Assembly: GCA_025642075.2 (NCBI GenBank)
Contig: JAODUO010000626.1
Coordinates: 124,001 to 188,000 of the forward strand
Origin: Ridgeia piscesae
Lineage: Eukaryota > Annelida > Polychaeta > Sabellida > Siboglinidae
Length of the DNA stretch: 64,000 bases
Direction: 5' to 3'
Part shown: positions 47,611-59,750 of the stretch, piece by piece
Layout of the letters: each line of letters opens with the position of its first letter
Numbering within the stretch: the first letter of the stretch is position 1
Translations under genes and position numbers: made by a program
Notes under the pieces: model-generated
The model's input: the letters and a program-made list of their open reading frames with translations, nothing else
Database searches by the model: none
Told to the model about the DNA's origin: nothing

Positions 47611-50436
47611 TAGTGCTGGTTCGATATTCGATATATCAAAGTATCGCGATACTTGCGAATGTTCGATACTGATATTAATGGTATCGCAATACTTCGATAT
47701 TTTTGGAATTGAACGCCCACTGTTCGATACCTTCGATACCTTCGATACTTTCGATACCCTCGATATTTTGACATCGAGTCCATTCGACGACGTCGATGCG
47801 AAGACGCAACATCGTTGTCGATGACGTCGTTGTTTACGGGAGCTTCCACTACAGAGCTTCGCTGCATAACTTGACTTAGGCGTGGTTGTTTAAAAAATAA
47901 TATAACATCAAGTGTGGATTGTTTTCTAAAACTTTATTGTAGAGTTAGTATATTAACTGTTTTCTGAGCCCGATCTTAGCCTAGGTCAGACTTCGCCTAG
48001 CCTCGGTTATCCAAACCAAGGTTTGTGACTCTCTTGTTTGGTGGCACTACCATGGCATCTGTCTGCCTACTTTACTTACGGCTACACGTACAAAAAAACA
48101 CATCCTATAGTATTTTTATAGAGTGTTTAATGCACGCACTAGTATTTATGAAGTTAGTTTAATAATATTATTAATATAATTATTCGAGCGCGATGTGCAA
48201 GCTTTGTTTATCCGGGTTCCATTTGGTGGCGCTGTTTTGCTGTTTGGTGGCGCCACCGTTTGCCGTATACAACTCTCTCAACCAAGACGAACGACAACAT
48301 GTTAGAACATTCATCGCCAAAGTTTGGCAGTTTATCTAGTTATAGTCAAAGCGAATCTACTACTGTGGCCACAGCGTCAAGAAGTGACATACACAGTGTG
48401 ACTGATGATGACAATACGCTTACTGCATCTACTGTCACTGGCCAAACAGGTTCACCACTGGCAGAGGTAGAGGAAGAAATTGACTTTTCTTGAAAACAGT
48501 TGCAAAAACATTATGGGGCTTGTTATGTGTACTTGATAACGTGGTAATTTAAGTTTTATATTCACATATATTGGTGTGAACTGGGAAGTACAATTGTAAT
48601 TTTAATTAATATTTTTTCTATTATTAATTAGTGTTATTATATTGTAATCGTCTATACAGTTTTGATGTTAAATCACAATTATCTTTACAATACAATTAAT
48701 AAATAAAACAGTTATAACAGTGAGTGTTCAGCTGCGCTGGCACTAATATAAGTGATAGTTGTGTTTAACAATAACATATTATTTATGTTATGTTTCAGCT
48801 GTACTTGTTGATGATAACGTTAGGAGACACGTCGACTTGAAATTAAGCTGCTTTATAGTTTATTTGCAAACAGTGGGGTGAAGTACTGTTATTAATTTTA
48901 AATACTTCAGTGCAATCAATTTATTTATTTGTCACTAGGTATTTTACTGCAGTTGTCTATATTGTTTTAATATCATATTACAATTACTTTTGAATTTAAC
49001 AGCAATAATAAATTATTTTGAAACAGTTACAAGTGTGTTGTTTGTTTACTTAACTCTTTACTGGGTTACAGCCTTCTTATTTTACACCCTGCTGTGGGCA
49101 GACAATTTTAAGATGGCAGCCATCTGTGAATTATGCTGCATTTTGCTTGCATTAAAATTCGAATAACTCGACAACCGATGACAAAATAAATTAGCAACTT
49201 CATCATGCTACTTAGAACACACAACAGTGATCCTGTGGAACTAATGTAGCCATGTATGGTAGTTTTATCCTAGAAAAAAATTATCCAATTTTGACGGTTA
49301 GTTTTCAAATTATAATTGCTTTTGTAAACAACGCCAACGCGACCGAAGACAAAAATCATGCCATAATTTACAAAATGTCTATCGTTTACCGATCATATCA
49401 CTGACTGGCGTGTTCTTTTCGTATGTAAAATCAACACTCGAATAACGAAAGATAGCAGACTCCTTTCACAAATAGATGCCCTCTTACCAGAAGCAATGTG
49501 ACCATAGTGCATAATAATAAAATACCCTAAAATAAATAAAACAAACGAAGTACGGACCGGACGCCAACCGGTCATATTTTTCGAATCTCGACAAAAAAAT
49601 TCGCACAGACAACATATATGGACGATAACAGGGTCTCCGCTGTCTACATTATTCACGTTGCAAACATCGATATCCGACTCGAAATCATCGAGAAATGATC
49701 TCAGTAACATCCGCCAAATGCTGCATGATGTCAGAAGTCAACTAGACAAATGCACTTCAACATCCTTCCAAATAAACTCAATTCGCAAACGAAATTTTTT
49801 TTTCACAAGATGGCGACAGCACAAGTTTCCGTGACCTTCATAGAACTTAGATCAGCAGTTTGAGCTGGCTGGTAAAAGAAGGATCTGATCGCGGTAAACG
49901 AGAGGCTCACGAACTGCGAGTTTACTGGGCGGTTTTGGACGGTCTGCGCGTATGAAGGGTTGGGCGGTTTTGGACGGTCTGCGCAGTAGAGTTAAATTAA
50001 AATTGCACATTAATCATTGTTTGCATGAGTATAAAATTATCACCTACTCCCAGTATTTCCATACACGTTAAAAATTGTGTTTCGGTCCCATTCGTCTAAG
50101 TGGATAGTGTGTTTCTTTGGAGATCTCTACTGTACTTAATTAGATTTACAACATAAATTTCATGTTTTGAATACAAATTTAGTAACAATTGATATTGAAG
50201 AATTCTGGTATCGAACCAGCCATATAATGATCAATATCAAAGAATTCTGGTATAGAACCAGCAACATATCGATCGATATCGAAGAATTCTGGTATCGAAC
50301 CAGCATTACGTCTGTGGCATACTGTTCTTCTCCTGGGAACTGTGTTCTATATGAATATTAGACTTACAACGTAAGTATTGAAAACAATTCAGGTATCAAT
50401 CGGTATCGAACAAAAGCTGGTATCGAACCAGCACTA
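47611..50436. mobile_element. hAT transposon, 2826 bp, non-autonomous
   Basis: A perfect 8-bp target duplication CCTAACAG flanks it (47603-47610 and 50437-50444). Both ends begin TAGTGCTGGTTCGATA when read inward. Many subterminal copies of TTCGATA, TATCGAA and GGTATCGAACCAGC lie near both ends, as expected for hAT transposase binding. No hAT transposase was recognised. A Ser/Thr-rich 64-residue frame at 48300-48493 could be a remnant. Confidence 0.9.
49054..49991. mobile_element. Possible TTAA-flanked element nested in the hAT
   Basis: TTAA precedes 49054 and follows 49991. Ends read CTCTTTACTGGG and, reversed, CTCTACTGCGCAG: only a partial inverted repeat. A short direct duplication 'gggcggttttggacggtctg' is near the right end. 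A minus-strand frame at 49393-49710 begins with an acidic stretch ('LDDFESDIDV') as in piggyBac N-termini. Evidence is modest. Confidence 0.4.
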
Positions 50437-50698
50437 CCTAACAGTATCTGAGATAAAATAGCCAGGGGTTGTTACTCTTCAAGTACTTCAGTTAATTTAC
50501 ATTTGATCTTGCTATGTTTTTACTGCCATCAATGGACAATTCTTTCCATAACTAATGCTTAACATGACTAATCACCCTTTTCAACCTTCACACATGCCAC
50601 AGGTAACATGAAATAAATTAATAAACCATGTCAAATTGTGGTTTCCCCCAGGTAAATCGAGGACAATGCATATGAGAATGGTGCTGCCACCTACTGAC

Positions 50699-50776
50699 CC
50701 ATCTTGCGAAACCAATATGGCCATGTACGGCCATGTTGGCTGATGTGTTGTGCAATGACCTCATCACCATTGCAGG
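50699..50776 (-). CDS. SMCHD1: SMCHD1-like exon 8
   Basis: 25 codons with a 2-base start and a 1-base end; acceptor TTCCAG, donor GTCAGT. It reads 'CNGDEVIAQ' then 'HISQHGRTWPYWFRKM'. The 'HISQHG..WPYWF.KM' motif is an unmistakable SMCHD1 segment. It joins in frame to 'ENIKNLGPH' in the next exon. Confidence 0.95.
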
Positions 50777-50799
50777 CTGGAACACAGAAACAGCTTGAT

Positions 50800-51785
50800 G
50801 TGACAAACAACTAACAAACAGCCACAGCCCGAAATGACTTGAAATGTTACAAACAGATAACAAACAGCTACAGCCTGACATGACTGACAGGTAACAAACA
50901 GCTACAGCCCGACATGATTGAAATGTGACAAACAGGTAACAATCAGCTACAGCCCGACATGACTGAAATGTGACAAACAGGTAACAAACAGCTACAGCCC
51001 GACATGATTGAAATGTGACAAACAGGTAACAATCAGCTACAGCCCGACATGATTGAAATGTGACAAACAGGTAACAAACAGCTACAGCCCGACATGACTG
51101 AAATGTGACAAACAGGTAACAAACAGCTACAGCCAGACATGACTGAAATGTGACAAACAGGTAACAAACAGCTACAGCCAGACATGACTGAAATGTGACA
51201 AACAGGTAACAAACAGCTACAGCCAGACATGACTGAAATGTGACAAACAGGTAACAAACAGCTACAGCCAGACATGACTGAAATGTGACAAACAGGTAAC
51301 AAACAGCTACAGCCAGACATGACTGAAATGTGACAAACAGGTAACAAACAGCTACAGCCTGACATGACTGAAATGTGACAAACAGGTAACAAACAGCTAC
51401 AGCCAGACATGACTGAAATGTGACAAACAGGTAACAAACAGCTACAGCCCGACATGACTGAAATGTGACAAACAGGTAACAAACAGCTACAGCCCGACAT
51501 GACTGAAATGTGACAAACAGGTAACAAACAGCTACAGCCAGACATGACTGAAATGTGACAAACAGGTAACAAACAGCTACAGCCAGACATGACTGAAATG
51601 TGACAAACAGGTAACAAACAGCTACAGCCAGACATGACTGAAATGTGACAAACAGGTAACAAACAGCTACAGCCAGACATGACTGAAATGTGACAAACAG
51701 GTAACAAACAGCTACAGCCCGACATGATTGAAATGTGACAAACAGGTAACAAACAGCTACAGCCTGACATGACTGAAATGTGACA
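50800..51785. repeat. 42-bp minisatellite, about 23 copies
   Basis: Units carry 'gacatgactgaaatgtgaca' followed by 'aacaggtaacaaacagctac'. The period is a multiple of 3, so both strands show long spurious frames. On the minus strand each unit contains CATTTCAG, an acceptor-like site. The array begins about 25 bases upstream of the exon 8 acceptor but does not copy exon sequence. Confidence 0.96.
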
Positions 51786-52045
51786 ATGTGGAACACCCTA
51801 CATTACTCAAATCACAATCAACACCTTTACACGAATATTCGGCTATAAAATTCATCGTCACAATTGATTACCATAAATCCTGTATTTCTAGCTGCACCCA
51901 TAATTAAAGCGGCACTCCGACTTTTGACCCAAATCTCAAATTTCTTCCATGCCAATTGTTGCAGACAAAAACCTTATTTAAAGCAACACCTGGACTTTGA
52001 GCCAAAACCATTTAATACACATTTTTCTCAAGAGTCATCCCTTAA

Positions 52046-52268
52046 TTATTTTCACAAAGAACAGTAAACGAATGGAACAGATTATCAGCTGATTGTGTAG
52101 GTGCTAGTAGTGTTAATATATTTAAAAATAAAATCGACATATACCTAAGACGGGCGGGGTATACTTAGATAGATAGGTTGGACTCTCGATAAGCCAAATG
52201 GCTTCCTAGTCCACCTGCCATCTAGAGTTGAATCTCTAGGTGGCAATCTTGTTAAATCTTGTTAAATT
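52046..52268 (+). mobile_element. LINE 3' end (reverse transcriptase C-terminus)
   Basis: The frame 52046-52168 ends in TAG and contains 'QRTVNEWNRLSADCVGASSV' followed by 'NIFKNKIDIYLRR'. 'WN.L...V..A.SVN.FKN.LD' is the usual C-terminal end of CR1/L2/Jockey-type LINE polyproteins. The 3' end carries tandem 'cttgttaaat' units, a typical LINE tail. The copy is 5'-truncated. Confidence 0.75.
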
Positions 52269-53040
52269 AGGCCAGCCACCTGCATGCTTGTTGAGGCACG
52301 GGTGACACACTAGGAAGTAGGAGTTACAACACTGTGTCTTGTACCAGAGCAAATGCAGTTAACTCCAGCTGGGAAGCTCTGGTAGATAGTGGTGTTGTTT
52401 TGACAATCAGCATGAAGCTTGGCTTTTGTAAAGGTGTGAACACTGTTCTTGGAACTGAGATTAAACTTTAACACCTGAAACCATGTGCTAGTGTCAGAAA
52501 AGGGCAGATAGCTGTTACAACTGATATTTGGCCCCGACAAATATTTCTTTATACTGACAATTCCGTGTCCATCTACTTCGGCAAATTACTGTATTTAAAG
52601 TCGAACTCTAACTTTGCCATAATCATCATTAATAAAGCTACGCAGTATTGCAATTAAAGCCACGGCTAGTAATACAGGATATACGGTACACTGCAACTGA
52701 AAGCAATTACAAATAAAATGTATGAGTATGATTATGAATATGTCCATAACTTCAAAAAAAGTGCTTTATGATAATAAGAATTACTTCTTGACATATAATC
52801 ATATATAATTATCAAGTAGGATTACATCACCAATGTGTCCAAGTATCGTGACAGAAGTAAATGTTACATGTTAGATTGTGTAGGCACAAACTTACTGTGT
52901 AACATCTTTAAAAACGTTTCTGGGTAGTAAAATAGCTAACTTTAATTACTGTCTCAATTGTACAGCAAAATAAACTAATAGCTCTTAATTTGCATTAGTG
53001 GATATTTAAGTACACCATCATAATTGTCATGTTTACGTAC
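52269..53040. other. Intronic sequence downstream of exon 7
   Basis: AT-rich; nothing further was recognised. The stretch 51786-52045 before the LINE is likewise plain and may contain more LINE remnant. Confidence 0.4.
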
Positions 53041-53154
53041 AATGCCAGATGACCTTCAGCTCGACAAGAAGTTTCCTCGATGTTCCTCCAGCTGCTCCAG
53101 GCAGCTTGCTGATGAGTTCGCCCTTGCGATTGGCAATCTCAACCTTGATGGCAC
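53041..53154 (-). CDS. SMCHD1: SMCHD1-like exon 7
   Basis: 37 codons with a 2-base start and a 1-base end; acceptor TCTCCAG, donor GTACGT. It contains '[19 protein letters not shown]' and '[13 protein letters not shown]', continuing the beta-sandwich opened by the previous exon. The first 15 bases and the acceptor are copied in every unit of the 57-bp array just upstream (53155-54175). Confidence 0.94.
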
Positions 53155-54175
53155 CTGGAGACACAGGGGACAGTCTAGACACCCTAACCCTACTCCCAAC
53201 CTTGATGGCACCTGGAGACACAGGGGACAGTCTAGACACCCTAACCCTACTCCCAACCTTGATGGCACCTGGAGACACAGGGGACAGTCTAGACACCCTA
53301 ACCCTACTCCCAACCTTGATGGCACCTGGAGACACAGGGGACAGTCTAGACGACCTAACCCTACTCTCAACCTTGATGGCACCTGGAGACACAGGGGACA
53401 GTCTAGACACCCTAACCCTACTCCCAACCTTGATGGCACCTGGAGACACAGGGGACAGTCTAGACACCCTAACCCTACTCCCAACCTTGATGGCACCTGG
53501 AGACACAGGGGACAGTCTAGACACCCTAACCCTACTCCCAACCTTGATGGCACCTGGAGACACAGGGGACAGTCTAGACACCCTAACCCTACTCCCAACC
53601 TTGATGGCACCTGGAGACACAGGGGACAGTCTAGACACCCTAACCCTACTCCCAACCTTGATGGCACCTGGAGACACAGGGGACAGTCTAGACACCCTAA
53701 CCCTACTCCCAACCTTGATGGCACCTGGAGACACAGGGGACAGTCTAGACACCCTAACCCTACTCCCAACCTTGATGGCACCTGGAGACACAGGGGACAG
53801 TCTAGACACCCTAACCCTACTCCCAACCTTGATGGCACCTGGAGACACAGGGGACAGTCTAGACACCCTAACCCTACTCCCAACCTTGATGGCACCTGGA
53901 GACACAGGGGACAGTCTAGACACCCTAACCCTACTCCCAACCTTGATGGCACCTGGAGACACAGGGGACAGTCTAGACACCCTAACCCTACTCCCAACCT
54001 TGATGGCACCTGGAGACACAGGGGACAGTCTAGACACCCTAACCCTACTCCCAACCTTGATGGCACCTGGAGACACAGGGGACAGTCTAGACACCCTAAC
54101 CCTACTCCCAACCTTGATGGCACCTGGAGACACAGGGGACAGTCTAGACGACCTAACCCTACTCCCAACCTTGAT
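53138..54175. repeat. 57-bp minisatellite spanning the exon 7 acceptor, 18 copies
   Basis: On the minus strand each unit has CTGTGTCTCCAG followed by 'GTGCCATCAAGGTTG', identical to the first 15 bases of exon 7. The unit at about 53365 extends the match to 18 bases. Units are almost identical. Because 57 is a multiple of 3, several frames stay open for over 1 kb. Confidence 0.97.
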
Positions 54176-55092
54176 GACATCTTGTTACCCATACATGTTA
54201 AGTCTCTCAGATTTTCCGGGAGACTCCGGGAAATCTACTACATCTCCCGATCTCCCAGTGGGAGGAGCAAATCTCCCGGATTTTCAATGAAACCAAAACA
54301 AAAAATTCTACTTAATTTACCAAACTGGGTATGGATAATTGGTTTTATTTCTGGATGGGTATTTGTAATGTCGAATGACAACCATCTCATCTCATATTAT
54401 AATATCACATGTGGTGGTCTTGGTATAGTGGGGTTTGTCATGTGTCATTGCAATTAAGGCATTTGCAGGCATTCATCTTCATTCAGTTGCAGATCAAACA
54501 AAACTATTGCTAGTATTTGGTAATTTAACTTCGGTCTGCCGTCATAGGAAAATAAAATTTGTGAGCTGAATGTTAATGCTGGTGTGATGCACAGGTGATC
54601 ATTACGATGGACATTGTCAGTTTCCAAAAAATACATGCAGAGTTTTCATAGACATGTAAAATATCAGTCTATAAATGATGGATTAGTGGAATATGGCACT
54701 AGGGCTGTGGTTTTGTTTTTGGTAATACATGTTCATACCAACATCTATTAATATCCTGAGAAAAAAGGAAAGAAATCAACTTACACAACAGCCACCCCAC
54801 CACTTAACTTTTACATTAAACTGTTTAAATATTAAAATACAGAAATAAAATTGTAAATAGCAAACCTGAAATATTGATTACTCACACAAATATTATGAAC
54901 TATACATTTATTATAATTCAAAATTTCCACTGTATACTATTTCAAGAAATTTCCACCCTACAATAATGTTATTCCAACCTACATGATAAACAAATCCTGT
55001 GATATGGCCACTTTGTGCTGTTATTCTGACTTGTACTCGTATGTTGAATCCACTGGCAGCAGAACATCAACCTCATTTTCATAATCAATTAC
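54176..55092. other. Intronic sequence between exons 6 and 7
   Basis: The stretch 54195-54295 holds several 'TCTCCCGGATTTTC'-like inverted words, possibly a small interspersed repeat. The remainder is AT-rich. Confidence 0.4.
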
Positions 55093-55175
55093 CTATTGTT
55101 TTTCCAGCTGGTCGTTTCTCCCCGTGTGTCACTTCGTCCCCCTCAGGCCACGACACCACCAGCTTGTTTGGCAGT
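55093..55175 (-). CDS. SMCHD1: SMCHD1-like exon 6
   Basis: 27 codons between two split codons (one base at each end); acceptor GTTGCAG, donor GTAATT. It reads 'LPNKLVVSWPEGDE' then 'HGEKRPAGKTI'. 'LP..LVV.WPEGDE' with 'RPAG..IG' is one of the most recognisable stretches of SMCHD1 and opens the first Ig-like repeat. Confidence 0.95.
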
Positions 55176-55800
55176 CTGCAACACACAACATGGCACCAGG
55201 GTCACAGGCTGCGACATGGCACCAGGGTCACAGGCTTCGACATGACACCATTGTCACAGGCTTTGACATGGCACCATTGCCACAGACTTCGACATGACAC
55301 CATTGTCACCGGTTCGACATGGCACCATTATCACAGGCTGCAAAACGACACCGGGGTCACAGGCTGTGACATGGCACCATTGTCACAGGCTTCGACATGG
55401 CACCATTATCACAGGCTGCACCATGGCACCAGGGTCACAGGCTGTGACAAGACATCAGGGTCACAGACTGCAACATGACACTAAGGTCACAAACTATGAT
55501 ACAGCATCAGGGTCATATGCTATTTTGAATCATTAGTGTCACAAGATACAATAGCTACATCATGTCATCAGGGTCAAGATTATGACATGTCATTATGGTC
55601 ACAGGTTACATCAGGGTTAGCAGTGTTGACATGTTGTCAGTATAACTAACCATGACATATGATATCCTTAGGGTTACTGGCTGTAACATGTCATCTTGGC
55701 CACAATCCATGATATCAGCAGGGTCACTGACATCATGGTACAGGAAGTGACATGTCATCAAGGTGAAAATCCATGTCATCAAAGTGATGGACTACGACAT
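55176..55800. repeat. Degenerate 26-bp repeat beside the exon 6 acceptor
   Basis: Units like 'gacatggcaccagggtcaca' + 'ggctgc' decay with distance from the exon. On the minus strand each contains ATGTCGCAG or similar, resembling the true acceptor ATGTTGTGTGTTGCAG. The exon itself is not clearly copied. Confidence 0.7.
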
Positions 55801-56001
55801 GTCACTAGGGACTGGGTACAACTATATGAAAAGGAGGCTAATAAGTAATAATATTATGTGATATGTGAAAACATTTGCTTAAACACATTCTAAATATTAT
55901 TTCCTGTTTTGAAAGAGAAATTTTAATTGAAAAGTTATCTTTTTTTAAACAGAGCTAACACTATTTAAATGGAAAATCATTTAGTAGAAATGTCTACTCA
56001 C

Positions 56002-56108
56002 TTAGACACTTCATCATCAATGTATTTCATGATGCTGGTGTTGTTGGCTGTGCGGTCCAACTTACTCAGGGGGAAGGTCTTCACTTCATTGTACAGACTG
56101 CGAGGCTC
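56002..56108 (-). CDS. SMCHD1: SMCHD1-like exon 5
   Basis: 35 codons plus two bases of a split Lys codon; acceptor GTTCAG, donor GTGAGT. It contains 'EPRSLYNEVKTFPLSKLDRT' and 'MKYIDDEVS'. 'PL.KLDRT' followed by 'YIDDE' is a conserved SMCHD1 landmark. A 2.4-kb minisatellite begins only a few bases upstream of its acceptor. Confidence 0.93.
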
Positions 56109-56114
56109 CTGAAC

Positions 56115-58552
56115 ACAAGACACGATACCATCATAGCATGAGAACACACAACACGCTACCATGACAACACACAAACACGCTATCATGAGAACACACGACA
56201 CGCTACCATGAGAACACACGACATGCTACCATGAGAACACATGATATGCTACCATGAGAACACATGACATGCTACCATGAGAACACATGACATGCTACCA
56301 TGAGAACACATGACATGCTACCATGAGAACACATGACACGCTACCATGAGAACACATGACACGCTACCATGAGAACACATGACATGCTACCATGAGAACA
56401 CATGACACGCTACCATGAGAACACATGACACGCTACCATGAGAACACATGACACGCTACCATGAGAACACATGACACGCTACCATGAGAACACATGACAT
56501 GCTACCATGAGAACACATGACATGCTACCATGAGAACACATGACATGCTACCATGAGAACACATGACACGCTACCATGAGAACACATGACACGCTACCAT
56601 GAGAACACATGACATGCTACCATGAGAACACATGACACGCTACCATGAGAACACATGACATGCTACCATGAGAACACATGACATGCTACCATGAGAACAC
56701 ATGACATGCTACCATGAGAACACATGACATGCTACCATGAGAACACATGACATGCTACCATGAGAACACATGACATGCTACCATGAGAACACATGACATG
56801 CTACCATGAGAACACATGACATGCTACCATGAGAACACATGACATGCTACCATGAGAACACATGACATGCTACCATGAGAACACATGACATGCTACCATG
56901 AGAACACATGACACGCTACCATGAGAACACATGACATGCTACCATGAGAACACATGACATGCTACCATGAGAACACATGACATGCTACCATGAGAACACA
57001 TGACACGCTACCATGAGAACACATGATATGCTACCATGAGAACACATGACATGCTACCATGAGAACACATGACATGCTACCATGAGAACACATGACACGC
57101 TACCATGAGAACACATGACACGCTACCATGAGAACACATGACACGCTACCATGAGAACACACAACATGCTACCATGAGAACACACAACATGCTACCATGA
57201 GAACACACAACATGCTACCATGAGAACACATGACATGCTACCATGAGAACACACAACATGCTACCATGAGAACACATGACATGCTACCATGAGAACACAC
57301 GACATGCTACCATGAGAACACATGACATGCTACCATGAGAACACACGACATGCTACCATGAGAACACATGACATGCTACCATGAGAACACATGACATGCT
57401 ACCATGAGAACACATGACATGCTACCATGAGAACACATGACATGCTACCATGAGAACACATGACAGCTACCATGAGAACACATACATGCTACCATGAGAA
57501 CACATGACATGCTACCATGAGAACACATACATGCTACCATGAGAACACATAACATGCTACCATGAGAACACATGACATGCTACCATGAGAACACATGACA
57601 TGCTACCATGAGAACACACGACATGCTACCATGAGAACACACGACATGCTACCATGAGAACACATGACATGCTACCATGAGAACACATGACATGCTACCA
57701 TGAGAACACATACATGCTACCATGAGAACACACACAGCTACCATGAGAACACACAAGCTACCATGAGAACACATGACATGCTACCATGAGAACACATAAC
57801 ATGCTACCATGAGAACACATGACATGCTACCATGAGAACACACGACATGCTACCATGAGAACACACGACATGCTACCATGAGAACACACACAGCTACCAT
57901 GAGAACACATACAGGCTACCATGAGAACACAACAAGTTATCATGAGAACACACAAGTTATCATGAGAACACACAAGTTATCATGAGAACACACAAGTTAT
58001 CATGAGAACACACAAGTTATCATGAGAACACACAAGTTATCATGAGAACACACAAGTTATCATGAGAACACACAAGTTATCATGAGAACACACAAGTTAT
58101 CATGAGAACACACAAGTTATCATGAGAACACACAAGTTATCATGAGAACACACAAGTTATCATGAGAACACACAAGTTATCATGAGAACACACAAGTTAT
58201 CATGAGAACACACAAGTTATCATGAGAACACACAAGTTATCATGAGAACACACAAGTTATCATGAGAACACACAAGTTATCATGAGAACACACAAGTTAT
58301 CATGAGAACACACAAGTTATCATGAGAACACACAAGTTATCATGAGAACACACAAGTTATCATGAGAACACACAAGTTATCATGAGAACACACAAGTTAT
58401 CATGAGAACATACAAGTTATCATGAGAACACACAAGTTATCATGAGAACACACAAGTTATCATGAGAACACACAAGTTATCATGAGAACACACAAGTTAT
58501 CATGAGAACACACAAGTTATCATGAGAACATACAAGTTATCATGAGAACATA
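56115..58552. repeat. 22-23 bp and 20 bp minisatellites, about 110 copies
   Basis: The left part repeats 'gagaacacatgacatgctac' + 'cat'. From about 57925 it switches to a 20-bp unit 'cacaagttatcatgagaaca'. The two share 'catgagaacaca', so one probably arose from the other. It starts within 20 bases of the exon 5 acceptor. Confidence 0.96.
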
Positions 58553-58890
58553 CAAGTTCTTACATTGCTTCTCCCTCCGCCTAGGACTGTGGTTAGAACA
58601 TAACGCTGGCACCATTTGGTGACTATGTTGACATTAGAGCCATGGCAAAGAGAACAATGACTACATATCAGACTGAACTGCACAGTATTTACTGTTAAAA
58701 CCAAAGATTGTTTTTTGTGTATGCAAAAGTTATTTGCATATCCATTATTTCCTGATCAATGAACACAAGCATTAGTGTCAAACCCTGCATAATGACAGTG
58801 CTGTCACCCAAGATGTCACCTAACTTGAATGATGGCGATGACACCCAAGATGTCACTGTAATTGTGATGTTATCCAAGTTGACACCCTAC
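58553..58890. other. Intronic sequence downstream of exon 4
   Basis: A weak repeat 'aagatgtcac(c/t)' appears near 58810-58860. No other feature. Confidence 0.4.
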
Positions 58891-59004
58891 CTGAATGATA
58901 CTGATGTCACCGCCAGTCGCAAACACGTCACCTTCGTGGTTTCCATACAAGAGGAAGTGTTGAATTGTGCCATATGTTACAGGGACTGTCTTGATGATGC
59001 GGAC
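58891..59004 (-). CDS. SMCHD1: SMCHD1-like exon 4
   Basis: 38 codons, phase 0 at both ends; acceptor CTTATAG, donor GTAGGG. It reads 'VRIIKTVPVTYGTIQHF' then 'LLYGNHEGDVFATGGDI'. The 'YG.HEGDV.ATGG' signature is as I remember it in SMCHD1 and related GHKL chromatin proteins. Confidence 0.93.
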
Positions 59005-59750
59005 CTATAAGAGGAACAGTAATGGTGAAGTAGAATGCAAATGCCTTAACTAATAACATCACTTTCCCAATTGTATAGCTGCATGACATATTAATTATTC
59101 GATTCTATAATAATAAAAAATCTTATAAAGTGCTCTTTTCAGTCCAAACTGCTCAAAGCCATTCTACAGGTTCGATCATTAAAACAGTCACAAATACTAA
59201 TAGAAAATATAGTCATAGACACTAAATATTAAAACTGAAGTATTTTTTAAACTATGCCAAATTAAAGCTAAATGTCAAAGATATGTAAATTATAAAATAT
59301 CTCTAAATAAACACATATTAAGACTCTTATAAAACATTCAATTCAATATGTTGAGGTCTGTCACATGATTGCCCTATGATTTTTATTGGCCAAGTGACTG
59401 CCAAATGTCTTGTTTACAATAAACCTGCACGCACCAGCCAACTCATCATCAGATATGCACCTATGGTGCAAACTTGTTACTAGATACCTCCATATCTAAT
59501 GGCGACTATGGATAAGCACCAAATGCCGATTCTAAATTTGAATCCATGTTAGTTGGTACTATTAGGCTGACTGTCAGCTTAAAGTTGTGCACACACCAAC
59601 CGACTGAAGTCGGCCAACTTTTTACGCTGATTAATTGGTTGGGTGTGCAAAAAAATTGGCTGGTGTGTGTGTAGTGCTGGTGTGTGTGTAGTGGTATTCC
59701 ATCAAACATGACCTTTTAGGCCACCTACCATAACTGTTTGCATCACCTAC
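59005..59750. other. Intron between exons 3 and 4
   Basis: AT-rich. A short hairpin 'CCGACTGAAGTCGG' lies near 59599-59612, and GT-rich direct repeats are at 59660-59692. No gene was recognised. Confidence 0.45.

Noticed and set aside
50618..51796. 392-codon Cys-rich minus-strand frame
   Set aside because: A 42-bp array translated through; only 50699-50776 in another frame is a real exon.
53138..54175. Telomere-like GGGTTAGGG in each unit
   Set aside because: The hexamer is not itself repeated; it occurs once per 57-bp unit and is explained by the unit sequence.
53024..54457. Several overlapping 360-480 codon frames on both strands
   Set aside because: By-products of the 57-bp array. Only the first 114 bases (53041-53154, minus) are a real exon, shown by splice sites and SMCHD1 similarity.
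56115..58552. CRISPR-like appearance of regular short repeats
   Set aside because: Repeats are directly head-to-tail with no unique spacers, and the setting is a eukaryotic intron.
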